Origin: Collinsella sp.
Lineage (GTDB): Bacteria > Actinomycetota > Coriobacteriia > Coriobacteriales > Coriobacteriaceae
Assembly: GCA_019419525.1 (NCBI GenBank)
Contig: DXZU01000026.1
Location: 12,952 to 76,951 of the forward strand
Reading direction: 5' to 3'
Length of the DNA stretch: 64,000 nucleotides
The position numbers and the translations under genes were made by a program. Shown in pieces: positions 17,054-25,985 of the stretch; the stretch's first letter is position 1; each line of letters begins with the position of its first letter. The notes beneath the pieces are model-generated. The model had not been told where the DNA came from. It saw only the letters and a list, made by a program, of their open reading frames with translations, and searched no databases.

Positions 17054-19336
17054 ATGGCTGATTCCAGCAAAAAGATGCAGATCGTGTTTGCCTCGGCCGA
17101 GTGCGCGCCGTTTGTGAAGACCGGTGGCCTGGGCGACGTAGCGGGCTCGCTGCCTGCGGCGCTTGTGCGCGCCGGCGCCGAAGTCATCGTGATGGTGCCC
17201 AAGTACGCCACCATCAAGGACGAGTACAAGGCGCAGATGGAGCACTTCTCCGACTTTTACGTGAGCCTGGGCTGGCGCAATGAGTACTGCGGGCTCGAGA
17301 AGCTCGAGCACGACGGCGTCACCTATATGTTCATCGACAACGAGCGCTACTTTGCGCGCGACTATCCGTATGGCTTCTTTGACGACGGCGAGCGTTTTGC
17401 GTTCTTCTCCAAGGCCATCACCGAGAGCCTGCAGCACCTGCCGGCCGGCTTTGAGTGCGACATCCTGCACTGCAACGACTGGCAGACGGCACTGGCGCCC
17501 GTGTTTTTGCGCGAGTTCTACCAGGGCCTGCCGCTGTATGACCGCGTCAAGACCGTGTTCTCGATCCACAACGTGGCGTTCCAGGGCCAGTTTAGCGATA
17601 CCGTGATGGAGGACATCCTGGGTGTGGCGCACATTCCGGCCGCCGCTTCGCAGCTGCGTTGCGACGCCTGCAGCATCAACTACATGCTGGGCGCCCTACG
17701 TTATGCCGACGCCATCACTACGGTGAGCCCCACCTATGCCAACGAGATCCAGACGCCCGAGTTTGGCGAGGGTCTGGATGGCGTGCTGCGCGAGCGTTCG
17801 TACGCGCTGCAGGGCATTTTGAATGGCATCGACGTCGCGGGCTTTGACCCGGCGACCGACAAGCGCATTGCCGCAAACTACACGGTTGATGACCGTTCCG
17901 GCAAGGCCGTGTGCAAGGCCAAGCTTCAGGAAGAGCTGGGGCTCGAGGTTCGCGACGACCGCCCGCTCATGGTGATGGTCACGCGTCTGACACGCCAGAA
18001 GGGCATGGACCTGGTCATGTACGCGCTCGACCGCATCCTGGCCGGCGGTGTGCAGGTGGCGGTGCTGGGCACCGGCGACCGCGACTACGAGGACGGCCTG
18101 CGATATTTCCAGGACAAGTACCCCGGCACCATGGCCGCACGCATCGAGTTCGATCCGGCGCTGTCGCAGCGCATGTACGCCGCCGCCGACATGTTCCTGA
18201 TGCCTTCGAAGTTTGAGCCCTGCGGCCTGTCGCAGATCATCGCCATGCGCTACGGTACCCTGCCCATCGTGCGCGAGACCGGCGGCCTGAAGGACACCGT
18301 GATCCCGTACAACGAGTTTACCGGCGAGGGCACGGGCTTCTCGTTTAGTAACTTTAACGGCGACGAGATGGGCGACGCCGTGTTCCGCGCGGCACGCCTG
18401 TTCTGGGACAACCGCGAGGCCTGGGATCAGCTGGTCACGCAGGCCATGAGCCAGGACTTTAGCTGGACGCGCTCGGCCGATAAGTATCTGGACCTGTACT
18501 TCTTTATGCATCCGGAGATTGAGAGGCCGGCGGCAGTTGTCGACGAGCCTAAAGCTGTTGCTGAGCCGGAGTCCAAGGCCGAGGAGAAGCCGGTTGAAGC
18601 TGAGCCCGCAAAGGCCGAGCCTGAGGTGAAGGCTGAGGTTGCTCCTGAGGCAAAGGCTGAGGTCAAGCCCGCTGCAAAGCCCGCAGCTAAGAAGACCACG
18701 ACCCGCAAGACGACCACTAAGAAGGTTACGACGACCAAGTCTGCCGCGACTAAAACAACGGCTGCCAAGGCAACGACCACGCGCAAGCGCACGACCGCCG
18801 CTGCCAAGAAGGCCGCCGAAGCCGAGGCTGCTCCCGAGGTAAAGGCCGAGGTCGCTAAGGCCAAGCCGGCCACCAAGGCTCCGGCAAAGACTGCTGCCAA
18901 GAAGACAACGGCAGCCAAGAAGACCACGGCAACGAAGTTGACGACCACGAAGGCCGCCACGACCAAGTCAGCCGCAAAGCCGGCAGCCAAGGTCGAGGAG
19001 ACGCCTGCAGAGTCCAAGGCGGAGGTAACCGTCGAGACCAAGCCCGCCGCCAAGACCACCACGCGAAAGCGCACGACGACGGGCAAGAAGACCACGGCAA
19101 AGACCACGACTCCCAAGGCAGAGACTAAGCCAGCTGCTGCCAAAGAGGAGCCCAAGGCCGAGGTAAAGACTAAGCCGGCGCCGAAGGCCGCTGAGGTCAA
19201 GGCCGCACCGAAGGCAGAGACTAAGCCCGAGCCTGCCAAGGAGACCCCGGTCTCCCCCGCCGCTCCGGCAGAGAAAAAGGCCCCGTCCAAGAAGACGTCC
19301 GTCCGCAAGGCAACGGCCACCCGCAAGCGCCGCTAG
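17054..19336 (+). CDS. glgA: Glycogen synthase with a roughly 265-residue lysine-rich C-terminal tail
   Basis: The 760-residue protein elongates alpha-1,4-glucan from ADP-glucose (GT5). The catalytic part fills residues 1 to about 490 and is of normal size. It has the ADP-glucose-binding motif FVKTGGLGDVAGSLP near 18-32, the domain junction TVSPTYANEI, and the C-terminal FEPCGLSQIIAMRYG and RETGGLKDTV blocks. The remaining 265 or so residues are low-complexity Lys, Ala, Thr, Glu and Pro: an acidic/Ala first part, then repeats such as KKTTTRK and AAKKTT, ending TATRKRR. It resembles histone H1-like tails and mirrors the shorter tail of GlgB. ATG 17054 is preferred because GGGAG lies five bases upstream. 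The tail keeps one open frame to a single stop. Confidence 0.94.
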   Translation: MADSSKKMQIVFASAECAPFVKTGGLGDVAGSLPAALVRAGAEVIVMVPKYATIKDEYKAQMEHFSDFYVSLGWRNEYCGLEKLEHDGVTYMFIDNERYFARDYPYGFFDDGERFAFFSKAITESLQHLPAGFECDILHCNDWQTALAPVFLREFYQGLPLYDRVKTVFSIHNVAFQGQFSDTVMEDILGVAHIPAAASQLRCDACSINYMLGALRYADAITTVSPTYANEIQTPEFGEGLDGVLRERSYALQGILNGIDVAGFDPATDKRIAANYTVDDRSGKAVCKAKLQEELGLEVRDDRPLMVMVTRLTRQKGMDLVMYALDRILAGGVQVAVLGTGDRDYEDGLRYFQDKYPGTMAARIEFDPALSQRMYAAADMFLMPSKFEPCGLSQIIAMRYGTLPIVRETGGLKDTVIPYNEFTGEGTGFSFSNFNGDEMGDAVFRAARLFWDNREAWDQLVTQAMSQDFSWTRSADKYLDLYFFMHPEIERPAAVVDEPKAVAEPESKAEEKPVEAEPAKAEPEVKAEVAPEAKAEVKPAAKPAAKKTTTRKTTTKKVTTTKSAATKTTAAKATTTRKRTTAAAKKAAEAEAAPEVKAEVAKAKPATKAPAKTAAKKTTAAKKTTATKLTTTKAATTKSAAKPAAKVEETPAESKAEVTVETKPAAKTTTRKRTTTGKKTTAKTTTPKAETKPAAAKEEPKAEVKTKPAPKAAEVKAAPKAETKPEPAKETPVSPAAPAEKKAPSKKTSVRKATATRKRR

Positions 19337-19372
19337 CCCACAGACGATCCAAAACCTAATCAAACCCTATGC

Positions 19373-19404
19373 AAGGGGCGCTCCAACCGGGCGCCCCTTC
19401 TCTG
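19373..19404 (+). terminator. Terminator of the glycogen operon
   Basis: AAGGGGCGC (19373-19381) pairs with GCGCCCCTT (19391-19399) and is followed by a pyrimidine-rich CTCTGT. It lies 36 bases after the glgA stop. Confidence 0.75.
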
Positions 19405-19412
19405 TAGGTAGT

Positions 19413-19455
19413 TGGTAAAACGATTTTCTAGGACAACCGTTCGCCGATGGTAAAC
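19413..19455 (+). promoter_or_regulatory. TGGTAAAAC-type sites upstream of the GH13-GH77 gene
   Basis: TGGTAAAACG begins at 19413 and TGGTAAACGG at 19448. They match the half-sites of the inverted repeats upstream of glgB. They lie roughly 100-140 bases before the amylase start, a plausible promoter-proximal operator position. Confidence 0.5.
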
Positions 19456-19554
19456 GGATGTTGTTTATACAGCCTGTGTACAACAGATATACTTACATCC
19501 TGTGCGTAAAGCCCATGGCCCGCAGGCCGTGATTCTATTGAACTGGACCGTATT

Positions 19555-22500
19555 ATGAGATTGATTCACAACAGCCGTCTGCCGCAGTTTCGTACTCCGT
19601 TTGGCGCTGTGACCACTGGAACTTCCGTTTCGCTATCGGTGATTTTGGAGGATGCCGACCCCAACCAGGCAACGCTTACCCTGCGTACCTGGGTCGATGA
19701 AATCGGTGAGTCTCTGTATCCCATGACGCACGAGGGCGACGGCATATTTACCGTAGAGCTTGAGTGCACCGAGCCCTGTCTTATTTGGTACAGCTTTATC
19801 TGCAACATCGAGGGCCAGCCCGAGGTCCGCTTGGGTGCACCGCAGGGTCGCACCGGTGGCGAGGGTGTGACCTACGATTACGCCGAGGTCCCGTCGTTCC
19901 AGATTACCGTCTACAAGCATCGCGAGAACCGTCCCACCTGGTACGAGCGGGGCATGGTCTACCAGATCTTCCCCGACCGCTATGCCCGCGACGAAAACTG
20001 GCGCGAGCGAACGCTGGCCGAAGTTGAAAAACCGCGCAACGGAATCCAGCGCCGCATGGTCGAGGACTGGAACGAACCGCCCGAGTACGAGCGTGCCGAA
20101 GACGGCTCCATCAAGACCTGGGATTTTTACGGCGGCTCGCTCAAGGGTATCCAGAATGACCTGCCTCGCATCGCCGAACTGGGCTTTACAGCCATCTACC
20201 TCAACCCCATTTTTGAAGCCGCGAGCAACCACCGCTACGACACCGCCGATTACACCAAGATCGATCCGATTCTGGGCACCGAGCAGGACTTTACTGAGCT
20301 GTGCGAGGCGGCCGAGAAGCTGGGCATTTCCATCATTCTGGACGGTGTGTTCAACCACACGGGCGACGATTCGATCTACTTTAACCGCTACGGCAACTAT
20401 CCCGGTGTCGGCGCGTGGCAGAGCGAGGACTCTCCGTGGCGTGATGCGTTTTATTTCCACGAGGACGGCTCGTACGACTGCTGGTGGGGCGTGGGCAATA
20501 TGCCCGCCATCAATGAGAGCTCCGAACTGGTACGCGAGCGGATTCTGGGCAAGGACGGTATCATCCGCAAATGGCTGCGCGCCGGTGCCCATGGCTGGCG
20601 CCTCGATGTGGCCGACGAGCTTTCCGATGACTTCCTGACCGAGATCAAAAAGGCCGTGCTCGCCGAGAAGCCCGACGCGCTGCTGCTCGGCGAGGTCTGG
20701 GAAGATGCCTCCAACAAGATCAGCTACGGCCATCTGCGTCGCTATCTACAAGGCTCCGAGCTCGACTCGGCCATGGATTACCCCTTCCGCGACATGGTCA
20801 TCGGCTTTTTGATGGGCTACAAAAACGCCTACCAAGCAGCCGAGGATATCGAGACCCTGCGCGAGAACTACCCGCGCGAGGCATTATCCTGCGCGCTCAA
20901 TCTGCTGTCGAGCCACGACCGCCCGCGCATTATCTCGGTGCTCGGCGGTGGCCCCGACGAGTCGCAGCTGCCCGAGAGTGAGCGCAGCAAATGGCGCCTG
21001 GACGAGAACTCCATGGGCCTGGCCAAGAGCCGCTTTTGGCTGGCGACGCTCATGCAGATGACGTTCCCGGGCGTGCCCTCGATCTATTATGGCGATGAGT
21101 ACGGCCTGGAGGGCCTCACCGATCCGGGCAACCGCCGCACCATGCCGACCAAGGAAAACCTACACGACTTCGATACGTTTGCGATCGTCAAGAATGCCTC
21201 GGCCGTGCGCCGCGCGCTGCCGTTTATGATCGACGGTGAGATCAAGGCCTTCGCGCTCAATGACGAGGTGCTGGCCTACAACCGTACCGGTAAAGACGGC
21301 GAGTCCGCGACCGTCATCATCAACCGCAGCCTGCGCAATTCGCATCGCGTGACGATCCCGGCGCTCGGCGAATGCGCGAGTGACGTGATCAGCGGTCACG
21401 AGTGTGAGATCCATAACGGTACGGTCACGCTCGATCTGTATCCGCTGGGCTCGTCGATCATCTATCACCATGCCGAGCAGCGCCTGCAGGAGCCGCTCGA
21501 TCACGGTGCGGGTGTTGTGTGCCATATCACATCGGTGCCGACCGACGACGGCAAGCCCGGTACGATCGGTGCGCCCACGCGTCGCTTTATCGACCATCTG
21601 GCCGCCATGGGCATGCGCTACTGGCAGGTTCTCCCCGTCAACCCCACGGACTTCTTCCGCTCCCCATACGCCGGTCCTTCGGCCTTTGCAGGCAATATCG
21701 ACCTGCTACCCGAGAGCCACGAGGAGCTGGCCGCCGACTTTGAGACCTGGAAGGCCCGCGGCGGCGAGGATGCCGACCCGCTGTACACAGCGTTTAAACA
21801 TCGCAATGCCGATTGGCTCGAGAAATACTGCGTCTATATGGCCGTCAAAAAGAACTTTGAGGGCGAGTCGCGCCACAATTGGCCGGCAGATGTCGCTCGC
21901 TACAACGAGCATCTAATCGACGACAAGCGCTTCCACAACGAGGCCGAGCTTCAGGCGTACATGCAGTACCGCTTTGACCTGGCCTGGTGCGAGCTCATGA
22001 ACTACGCGCACAAGAAGGGTATCGAGGTTATCGGCGACATTCCTATGTACGTGTCCGACGATTCGGCAGACGCGTGGAGCGAACCCGAGAACTTCTGGCT
22101 GTCCGATACCGGCAAGGCGATTGAGATTTCCGGCGCGCCGCCCGACAACTTTGCGCCCGAGGGTCAGGTATGGGGCAACCCGACGTTCCGCTGGGACCAC
22201 ATGAAGCAGAACGGCTATAGCTGGTGGATGGATCGCCTGCGCCGCGCGTTCTCGCTCTACGACCGCGTGCGTCTGGATCACTTTCTGGGGTTCCACAGTT
22301 ACTTTAGTATCCCCGCAGGCAAGGCTTGCGCCGAAGGTCGCTGGTTGGCGGGACCGGGCAAGGACCTGTTCCAGACCGCTTATGACGAGCTGGGTCCGCT
22401 CAACTTTATCGCTGAGGACTTGGGCTATCTGACGCCCGGTGTTCGCGCCATGGCATCGACCTGCGGTTTCCCCGGCATGGACGTGCTGGAGTTTAGCGAC

Positions 22501-22851
22501 TACGACGTTCGTTGCGGTGTGCATCCCACGCCCGGCAAGATTCTGTACACCTCGACGCACGACACGTCGACGCTCGCCGGCTGGTGTACGCGTTCTTTTG
22601 CGGGCGGCGATGAACCGAGCGGTGTTGAGGTGGCGGCCAAGCTGATGAGCGACGCGCTAGCAAGCGACGCTCCCCTGGTGATGATGCCGCTGCAGGACGT
22701 GCTGGGGCTGGGCGACGACGCACGCATGAACGTGCCGGGCGTGGCCACGGGCAACTGGACCTGGCAGGCTGACGAGGCGGACATTGCAGCCGCCGAGGGC
22801 AAAACCGCGCGGCTCCTGCGCAACAACCATAGATTCTGGGGCGAAGCGTGA
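19555..22851 (+). CDS. Alpha-amylase/neopullulanase (GH13) fused to 4-alpha-glucanotransferase (GH77, MalQ)
   Basis: The 1098-residue protein has two catalytic modules. An N-terminal beta-sandwich (about 1-125) precedes a GH13 barrel that opens with MVYQIFPDRYAR. Its carboxylates lie in GWRLDVADE (Asp 351), LLLGEVWED (Glu 380) and LLSSHDRPR (Asp 455). From about residue 640 a GH77 amylomaltase starts (HITSVPTDDG, WQVLPVNPTDF), with VRLDHFLGFHSYF (Asp 908), IAEDLG (Glu 954) and STHDTST (Asp 1003). The first module should cut branched or cyclic maltodextrins and the second should rearrange the products by transglycosylation. The MalQ half, about 460 residues, is slightly short for the family. 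No signal peptide is visible, so it acts on cytosolic glycogen-derived dextrins. It is a separate transcription unit with TGGTAAAAC-type motifs upstream. Confidence 0.93.
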   Translation: MRLIHNSRLPQFRTPFGAVTTGTSVSLSVILEDADPNQATLTLRTWVDEIGESLYPMTHEGDGIFTVELECTEPCLIWYSFICNIEGQPEVRLGAPQGRTGGEGVTYDYAEVPSFQITVYKHRENRPTWYERGMVYQIFPDRYARDENWRERTLAEVEKPRNGIQRRMVEDWNEPPEYERAEDGSIKTWDFYGGSLKGIQNDLPRIAELGFTAIYLNPIFEAASNHRYDTADYTKIDPILGTEQDFTELCEAAEKLGISIILDGVFNHTGDDSIYFNRYGNYPGVGAWQSEDSPWRDAFYFHEDGSYDCWWGVGNMPAINESSELVRERILGKDGIIRKWLRAGAHGWRLDVADELSDDFLTEIKKAVLAEKPDALLLGEVWEDASNKISYGHLRRYLQGSELDSAMDYPFRDMVIGFLMGYKNAYQAAEDIETLRENYPREALSCALNLLSSHDRPRIISVLGGGPDESQLPESERSKWRLDENSMGLAKSRFWLATLMQMTFPGVPSIYYGDEYGLEGLTDPGNRRTMPTKENLHDFDTFAIVKNASAVRRALPFMIDGEIKAFALNDEVLAYNRTGKDGESATVIINRSLRNSHRVTIPALGECASDVISGHECEIHNGTVTLDLYPLGSSIIYHHAEQRLQEPLDHGAGVVCHITSVPTDDGKPGTIGAPTRRFIDHLAAMGMRYWQVLPVNPTDFFRSPYAGPSAFAGNIDLLPESHEELAADFETWKARGGEDADPLYTAFKHRNADWLEKYCVYMAVKKNFEGESRHNWPADVARYNEHLIDDKRFHNEAELQAYMQYRFDLAWCELMNYAHKKGIEVIGDIPMYVSDDSADAWSEPENFWLSDTGKAIEISGAPPDNFAPEGQVWGNPTFRWDHMKQNGYSWWMDRLRRAFSLYDRVRLDHFLGFHSYFSIPAGKACAEGRWLAGPGKDLFQTAYDELGPLNFIAEDLGYLTPGVRAMASTCGFPGMDVLEFSDYDVRCGVHPTPGKILYTSTHDTSTLAGWCTRSFAGGDEPSGVEVAAKLMSDALASDAPLVMMPLQDVLGLGDDARMNVPGVATGNWTWQADEADIAAAEGKTARLLRNNHRFWGEA

Positions 22852-22895
22852 TAAAACCCCCGATATAGGGTACAGTTACAGACGTTTGAATTTTT

Positions 22896-22920
22896 GCGGG
22901 CAGAGTAATCTGCCCGCTTT
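22896..22920 (+). terminator. Terminator after the GH13-GH77 gene
   Basis: GCGGGCAGA (22896-22904) pairs with TCTGCCCGC (22909-22917) over a four-base loop, flanked by T-runs on both sides. It lies 45 bases after the stop codon and just before the FmdB-like gene. Confidence 0.75.
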
Positions 22921-22940
22921 GTGCTGAAAAGGAAGTATTT

Positions 22941-23177
22941 ATGGCGCGCTACGATTACAAGTGCTCGAGCTGCGGCAACGTGTTTGAGGTTGAGCATCCC
23001 ATGTCCGAGACCCCCGAGGTCGTGTGCCCCAGCTGCGGTGCCCCGGCGGCCAAGACGTTCTCAGCCAGCGGCATAAAATTTGAGGGCAGCGGTTTCTACA
23101 ACACCGACCAGCGAAGCGGCGGCTCCAGCACCAGCGCCACGAGCGGCTGCTGCGCCAACTGCCCGCACAGCCACTAG
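22941..23177 (+). CDS. FmdB-family zinc-ribbon protein
   Basis: This small 78-residue protein begins ARYDYKCSSCGNVFEVEH and continues VVCPSCGAPAAKTFSASGIKFEGSGFY, the classic FmdB/CxxC-CxxC-SSSS zinc ribbon. Two CxxC pairs near residues 8-11 and 30-33 should bind one zinc. A glycine/serine stretch then leads to a second cysteine/histidine cluster, CCANCPHSH, at the C-terminus. The family was named after a putative regulator of formamidase; its molecular role is unclear. AAAGGAAG precedes the start. It is followed by a strong terminator. Confidence 0.9.
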   Translation: MARYDYKCSSCGNVFEVEHPMSETPEVVCPSCGAPAAKTFSASGIKFEGSGFYNTDQRSGGSSTSATSGCCANCPHSH

Positions 23178-23187
23178 AAACAACGCG

Positions 23188-23220
23188 GCCCCGCGATCAA
23201 CGCCGATCGCGGGGCTATTT
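23188..23220 (+). terminator. Terminator after the FmdB-like gene
   Basis: GCCCCGCGATC (23188-23198) pairs perfectly with GATCGCGGGGC (23205-23215), followed by TATTTCTTT. Confidence 0.88.
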
Positions 23221-23265
23221 CTTTGCTCTATGGGTAGCTAATCAAGCTACCCAGGTTTCCTTGTG

Positions 23266-23333
23266 AGTTGCGGTGAAATAAGGACTGTTTGGCGGACAGA
23301 AGCGGCTTTTCAATCCCTATTTCACCGCAACTT
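23266..23333. repeat. Inverted-repeat element, copy 1 (GTTGCGGTGAAATA arms)
   Basis: The arms AGTTGCGGTGAAATA (23266-23280) and TATTTCACCGCAACTT (23318-23333) are complementary, enclosing 37 bases with a small inner CTGT/ACAG pair. A second copy of the same arm sequence is at 39474-39542. Both lie between convergent genes. There is no U-run. Confidence 0.75.
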
Positions 23334-23338
23334 AGTCG

Positions 23339-24739
23339 TTACTTGTGGACCAGCCTGGCGCAGAAGTGGCCGTCGTAGGAATCGGCGTTTACCGGCACGC
23401 TTTGGAAGAGGCCTCGATCGTTCTGGCGTACGGAAACGAGCTTCTTGGCCTGATCGAACTCGGGGAGTTGCAGAATCTGCGCTTCGGAAAGCGGCGCCAC
23501 GCTAAAGCCGGTGCCCTCGGGAGAGTTCAGGAAAGCATCCACCACCTGCGTGTTCTCCTCGTCGAAGACCGAGCACGTCGCATAGATGAGCTCGCCGCCG
23601 GCAGCCACGCGCGCGGCGGCTTCCTTGAGCATCGTCAGCTGCAGTTTGGGCAGCTCAATCGCCACATCCTTTTCGGTCAGTCGCCACGGGATCTCGGGAT
23701 GACGGCGCATAGTGCCGGTGCCCGAGCACGGCGCATCGATAAAAACCGTGTCGAACTTAACTGGCTCGCCAAGCATGGCATCAAACGATGTGAGCACCTC
23801 ATCAAGCTCGCAGGCATCACCCGAAACCGTACGAACGCCCTGAATACCGGCCTTATGCAGGCGAGCGAGATTCAGATCGCACTTGCGATCATGCAGATCG
23901 AGCGCCGTATGCTGACGGTCGTAGCCGGCACGCTTAGCCTGGCACATCATCACATACGTCTTGGTACCACGACCGGCGCCAATCTCTAGGCAGCGCCCGG
24001 GACGAGTAGCCGCAGTAGCGATAAGCTGAGCGTTAAGGTCCGAGGCCACGGCAGCCGCGCGCTCAAACACACCCGACGCAACCGTGGCCTGAGCATCAAC
24101 CGGCGCATGGCAGCCCGGGAACACAGGCGCAACAAGCTGCGATAGGTACGGATCAGGTTTGGTCGCAAAGGCATTCTCGTGCAAGGCAAGCGGCGCGGGC
24201 GCCAGATTGCCGGCAAAGTTGAGCGCGCCCTCGGGCATATCGAACGATGCCATAATGCGGGCGCACAGCCAGCGAGGAAGACCCATCAGGCGAGACAGGC
24301 GAACCAAACGGCGCTCGGATTCACCGGCATCCACGGCGGTGGCAAAGGCCTCGACGTTGTCCGCAACCTTGTGCAGCACCGCGTTAGCCAGGCCCGCGGC
24401 AGACTTAGCACCGCTGCGCACCAGCTCAACGCCCTGACTCACGGCAACGCGACCTGGAGTATGCAGGTAGAGCATCTCGAAGGCCGAGATGCGAAGCGCC
24501 ATGCGAACACGCGGCGCGACCTTTTTGGGATTATCGAGAAACTGATCGAGCAGCTCGTCCAAAATGCCCTGCGTCGCGGCAACACCCAGTGCCAGGCGAG
24601 CGGCAAACGCGGAATCGCGCTGGTCGATGGCCTTGGCCGTAGCACGAGCAGAGAGCACATCACGCGCATACATGCCGCGACGGTCGGCCTCCATCAGCAC
24701 ATCGAGCGCAAGCTTACGCGCGGGGGAAAGCTTACTCAT
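23339..24739 (-). CDS. rsmB: 16S rRNA (cytosine-C5) methyltransferase RsmB (Sun)
   Basis: The 466-residue protein has an N-terminal NusB-like RNA-binding domain (residues 1 to about 140) and a C-terminal Rossmann methyltransferase. The SAM site is CLEIGAGRGTKTY. The two catalytic cysteines are in DAPCSGTGTMRRHPEI and ATCSVFDEENTQVV. The enzyme methylates C967 of 16S rRNA in E. coli numbering. ATG 24739 overlaps the fmt stop as ATGA, so the two are cotranslated; a longer frame from 24754 lies inside fmt. The pairing with fmt, and with def and priA upstream, is the conserved bacterial translation and replication-restart cluster. Confidence 0.93.
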   Translation of the reverse strand: MSKLSPARKLALDVLMEADRRGMYARDVLSARATAKAIDQRDSAFAARLALGVAATQGILDELLDQFLDNPKKVAPRVRMALRISAFEMLYLHTPGRVAVSQGVELVRSGAKSAAGLANAVLHKVADNVEAFATAVDAGESERRLVRLSRLMGLPRWLCARIMASFDMPEGALNFAGNLAPAPLALHENAFATKPDPYLSQLVAPVFPGCHAPVDAQATVASGVFERAAAVASDLNAQLIATAATRPGRCLEIGAGRGTKTYVMMCQAKRAGYDRQHTALDLHDRKCDLNLARLHKAGIQGVRTVSGDACELDEVLTSFDAMLGEPVKFDTVFIDAPCSGTGTMRRHPEIPWRLTEKDVAIELPKLQLTMLKEAAARVAAGGELIYATCSVFDEENTQVVDAFLNSPEGTGFSVAPLSEAQILQLPEFDQAKKLVSVRQNDRGLFQSVPVNADSYDGHFCARLVHK

Positions 24740-25656
24740 GACAAAACACCCCACGTCAGATCGGCACCCTGCAGGCCGGCAGCCCAGGCAGAAGCAGCCA
24801 TAGCACGCTTGCCGTCGGGCTTAACCTCGAGCAGCTCAACCGCCCCATCAGAAAGCCCAAGGTAGACACGCTTAGACTGAACAAGAACGCAGCCGGCGGC
24901 AAGTGACACGTCGGCAGGCGCGGCATCGAGCACACGCACGGTCTTGCCGGCAATCACACAACGGGCGGGAGCGGTATCGGACGAAGCCCAAACGTGACGC
25001 ACGCAATCGAGCGCCGTCATCTGCGGATCCAAACGCATCTCCTGCTTGGAAATCTTGGCAGCATGCGTGACAAGGGACTCATCCTGCTCGGTCCACACGG
25101 CCGTGTCATCGGCAAGCGACGGCAGCGTATCGGCCAGCAGCTTACCGCCCAGCTCGCCAAGCTCCATAGTCAGCGCCTCGGCATGCTTACCCGCAACCGA
25201 GGTCGAGACCTGCGCGCAATAAGCGCCCGTATCCACGCCATGCCCAATGCGCATAATGGAAACGCCAGCAACCTCGTCACCAGCAAGAATGGCACGCTGA
25301 ATGGGAGCAGCGCCACGCCAACGCGGCAGCAGCGAAGCGTGAACATTCACAATGCCGAGCGGCGCCATATGCAACACCTCATCGGGCAGAATGCAGCCAT
25401 AGGCAGCCACACAGAAAATATCCGCCTGGGCAGCCTGAAGCGCCTCAACAACCTCAGGCGTCATACGATTAGCCTCAACAACAGGCAGACCAAGCTCGAG
25501 AGCCTTGGCCTTAACAGGAGACGGCTCCAGCTTTTTACCACGCCCACGAACAGCATCGGGACGAGTAACAACAAGCGCAATCTCATTCCCAGCCTCAACA
25601 AGCGAGATCAGCGAGGGCACAGCAAAATCAGGCGTGCCCATAAACACAATACGCAT
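24736..25656 (-). CDS. fmt: Methionyl-tRNA formyltransferase
   Basis: The 306-residue protein formylates initiator Met-tRNA using 10-formyltetrahydrofolate. The N-terminal half has RIVFMGTPDFAVPSL and the catalytic block LGIVNVHASLLPRWRGAAPIQ (Asn, His), then GVSIMRIGHGVDTG. The C-terminal half is the tRNA-binding OB-fold domain. ATG 25656 has GGGGAGA 8 bases before it. It overlaps rsmB by four bases. In many genomes def is directly adjacent; here a 457-base interval upstream contains def's end and a 102-base inverted repeat. Confidence 0.95.
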   Translation of the reverse strand: MRIVFMGTPDFAVPSLISLVEAGNEIALVVTRPDAVRGRGKKLEPSPVKAKALELGLPVVEANRMTPEVVEALQAAQADIFCVAAYGCILPDEVLHMAPLGIVNVHASLLPRWRGAAPIQRAILAGDEVAGVSIMRIGHGVDTGAYCAQVSTSVAGKHAEALTMELGELGGKLLADTLPSLADDTAVWTEQDESLVTHAAKISKQEMRLDPQMTALDCVRHVWASSDTAPARCVIAGKTVRVLDAAPADVSLAAGCVLVQSKRVYLGLSDGAVELLEVKPDGKRAMAASAWAAGLQGADLTWGVLS

Positions 25657-25875
25657 AAAGAACGTCTCCCCTCAACCAAAGCCGAGACGGCTACAAATAA
25701 CAGCGGAAAGCCAAGTACCCAGCCCATCCGCAAGAACATTTCAACAAGAACAAATATACCCAAAACCAAAGAAAGAGCCGCAATAAAAGCAGCTCCCTCT
25801 CAACAAAGCAATTATCAGCGAAGACGCCCTTCCCTGGCACGACGGCACCCGGGCGAACCGGGCCATAACAACGCA
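25657..25875. other. Adenine-rich non-coding interval upstream of fmt
   Basis: No gene is visible in this stretch. On the plus strand it is A/C-rich. It should contain the fmt promoter and leader read leftward, but I cannot name a confident -35/-10 pair. It abuts the inverted repeat at 25876. Confidence 0.5.
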
Positions 25876-25977
25876 GTCCCCGGTGCTGAGCGCCCACATA
25901 TCATCCCGCGCGCAGTTTCGCAGCAAAGCGAGAATGTTTGAGCACGGGATGATATGTGGGCGCTCAGCACCGGGGAC
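25876..25977. repeat. 102-bp inverted repeat with perfect 33-bp arms between def and fmt
   Basis: The arm at 25876-25908 (starting GTCCCCGGTGCTGAGCGCCC) is the exact reverse complement of 25945-25977. The 36-base centre holds a smaller TTTCGC/GCGAGAA hairpin. The outer arm ends 8 bases from the def stop. Such exact long arms suggest a mobile or REP-like element rather than a terminator; no U-run follows on either strand. Confidence 0.85.
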
Positions 25978-25985
25978 GGTGGGAT

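Noticed and set aside
18530..19336. The GlgA tail as a frameshift or assembly artefact
   Set aside because: The frame stays open to a single stop, the amino-acid repeats are coherent, and GlgB has a similar tail.
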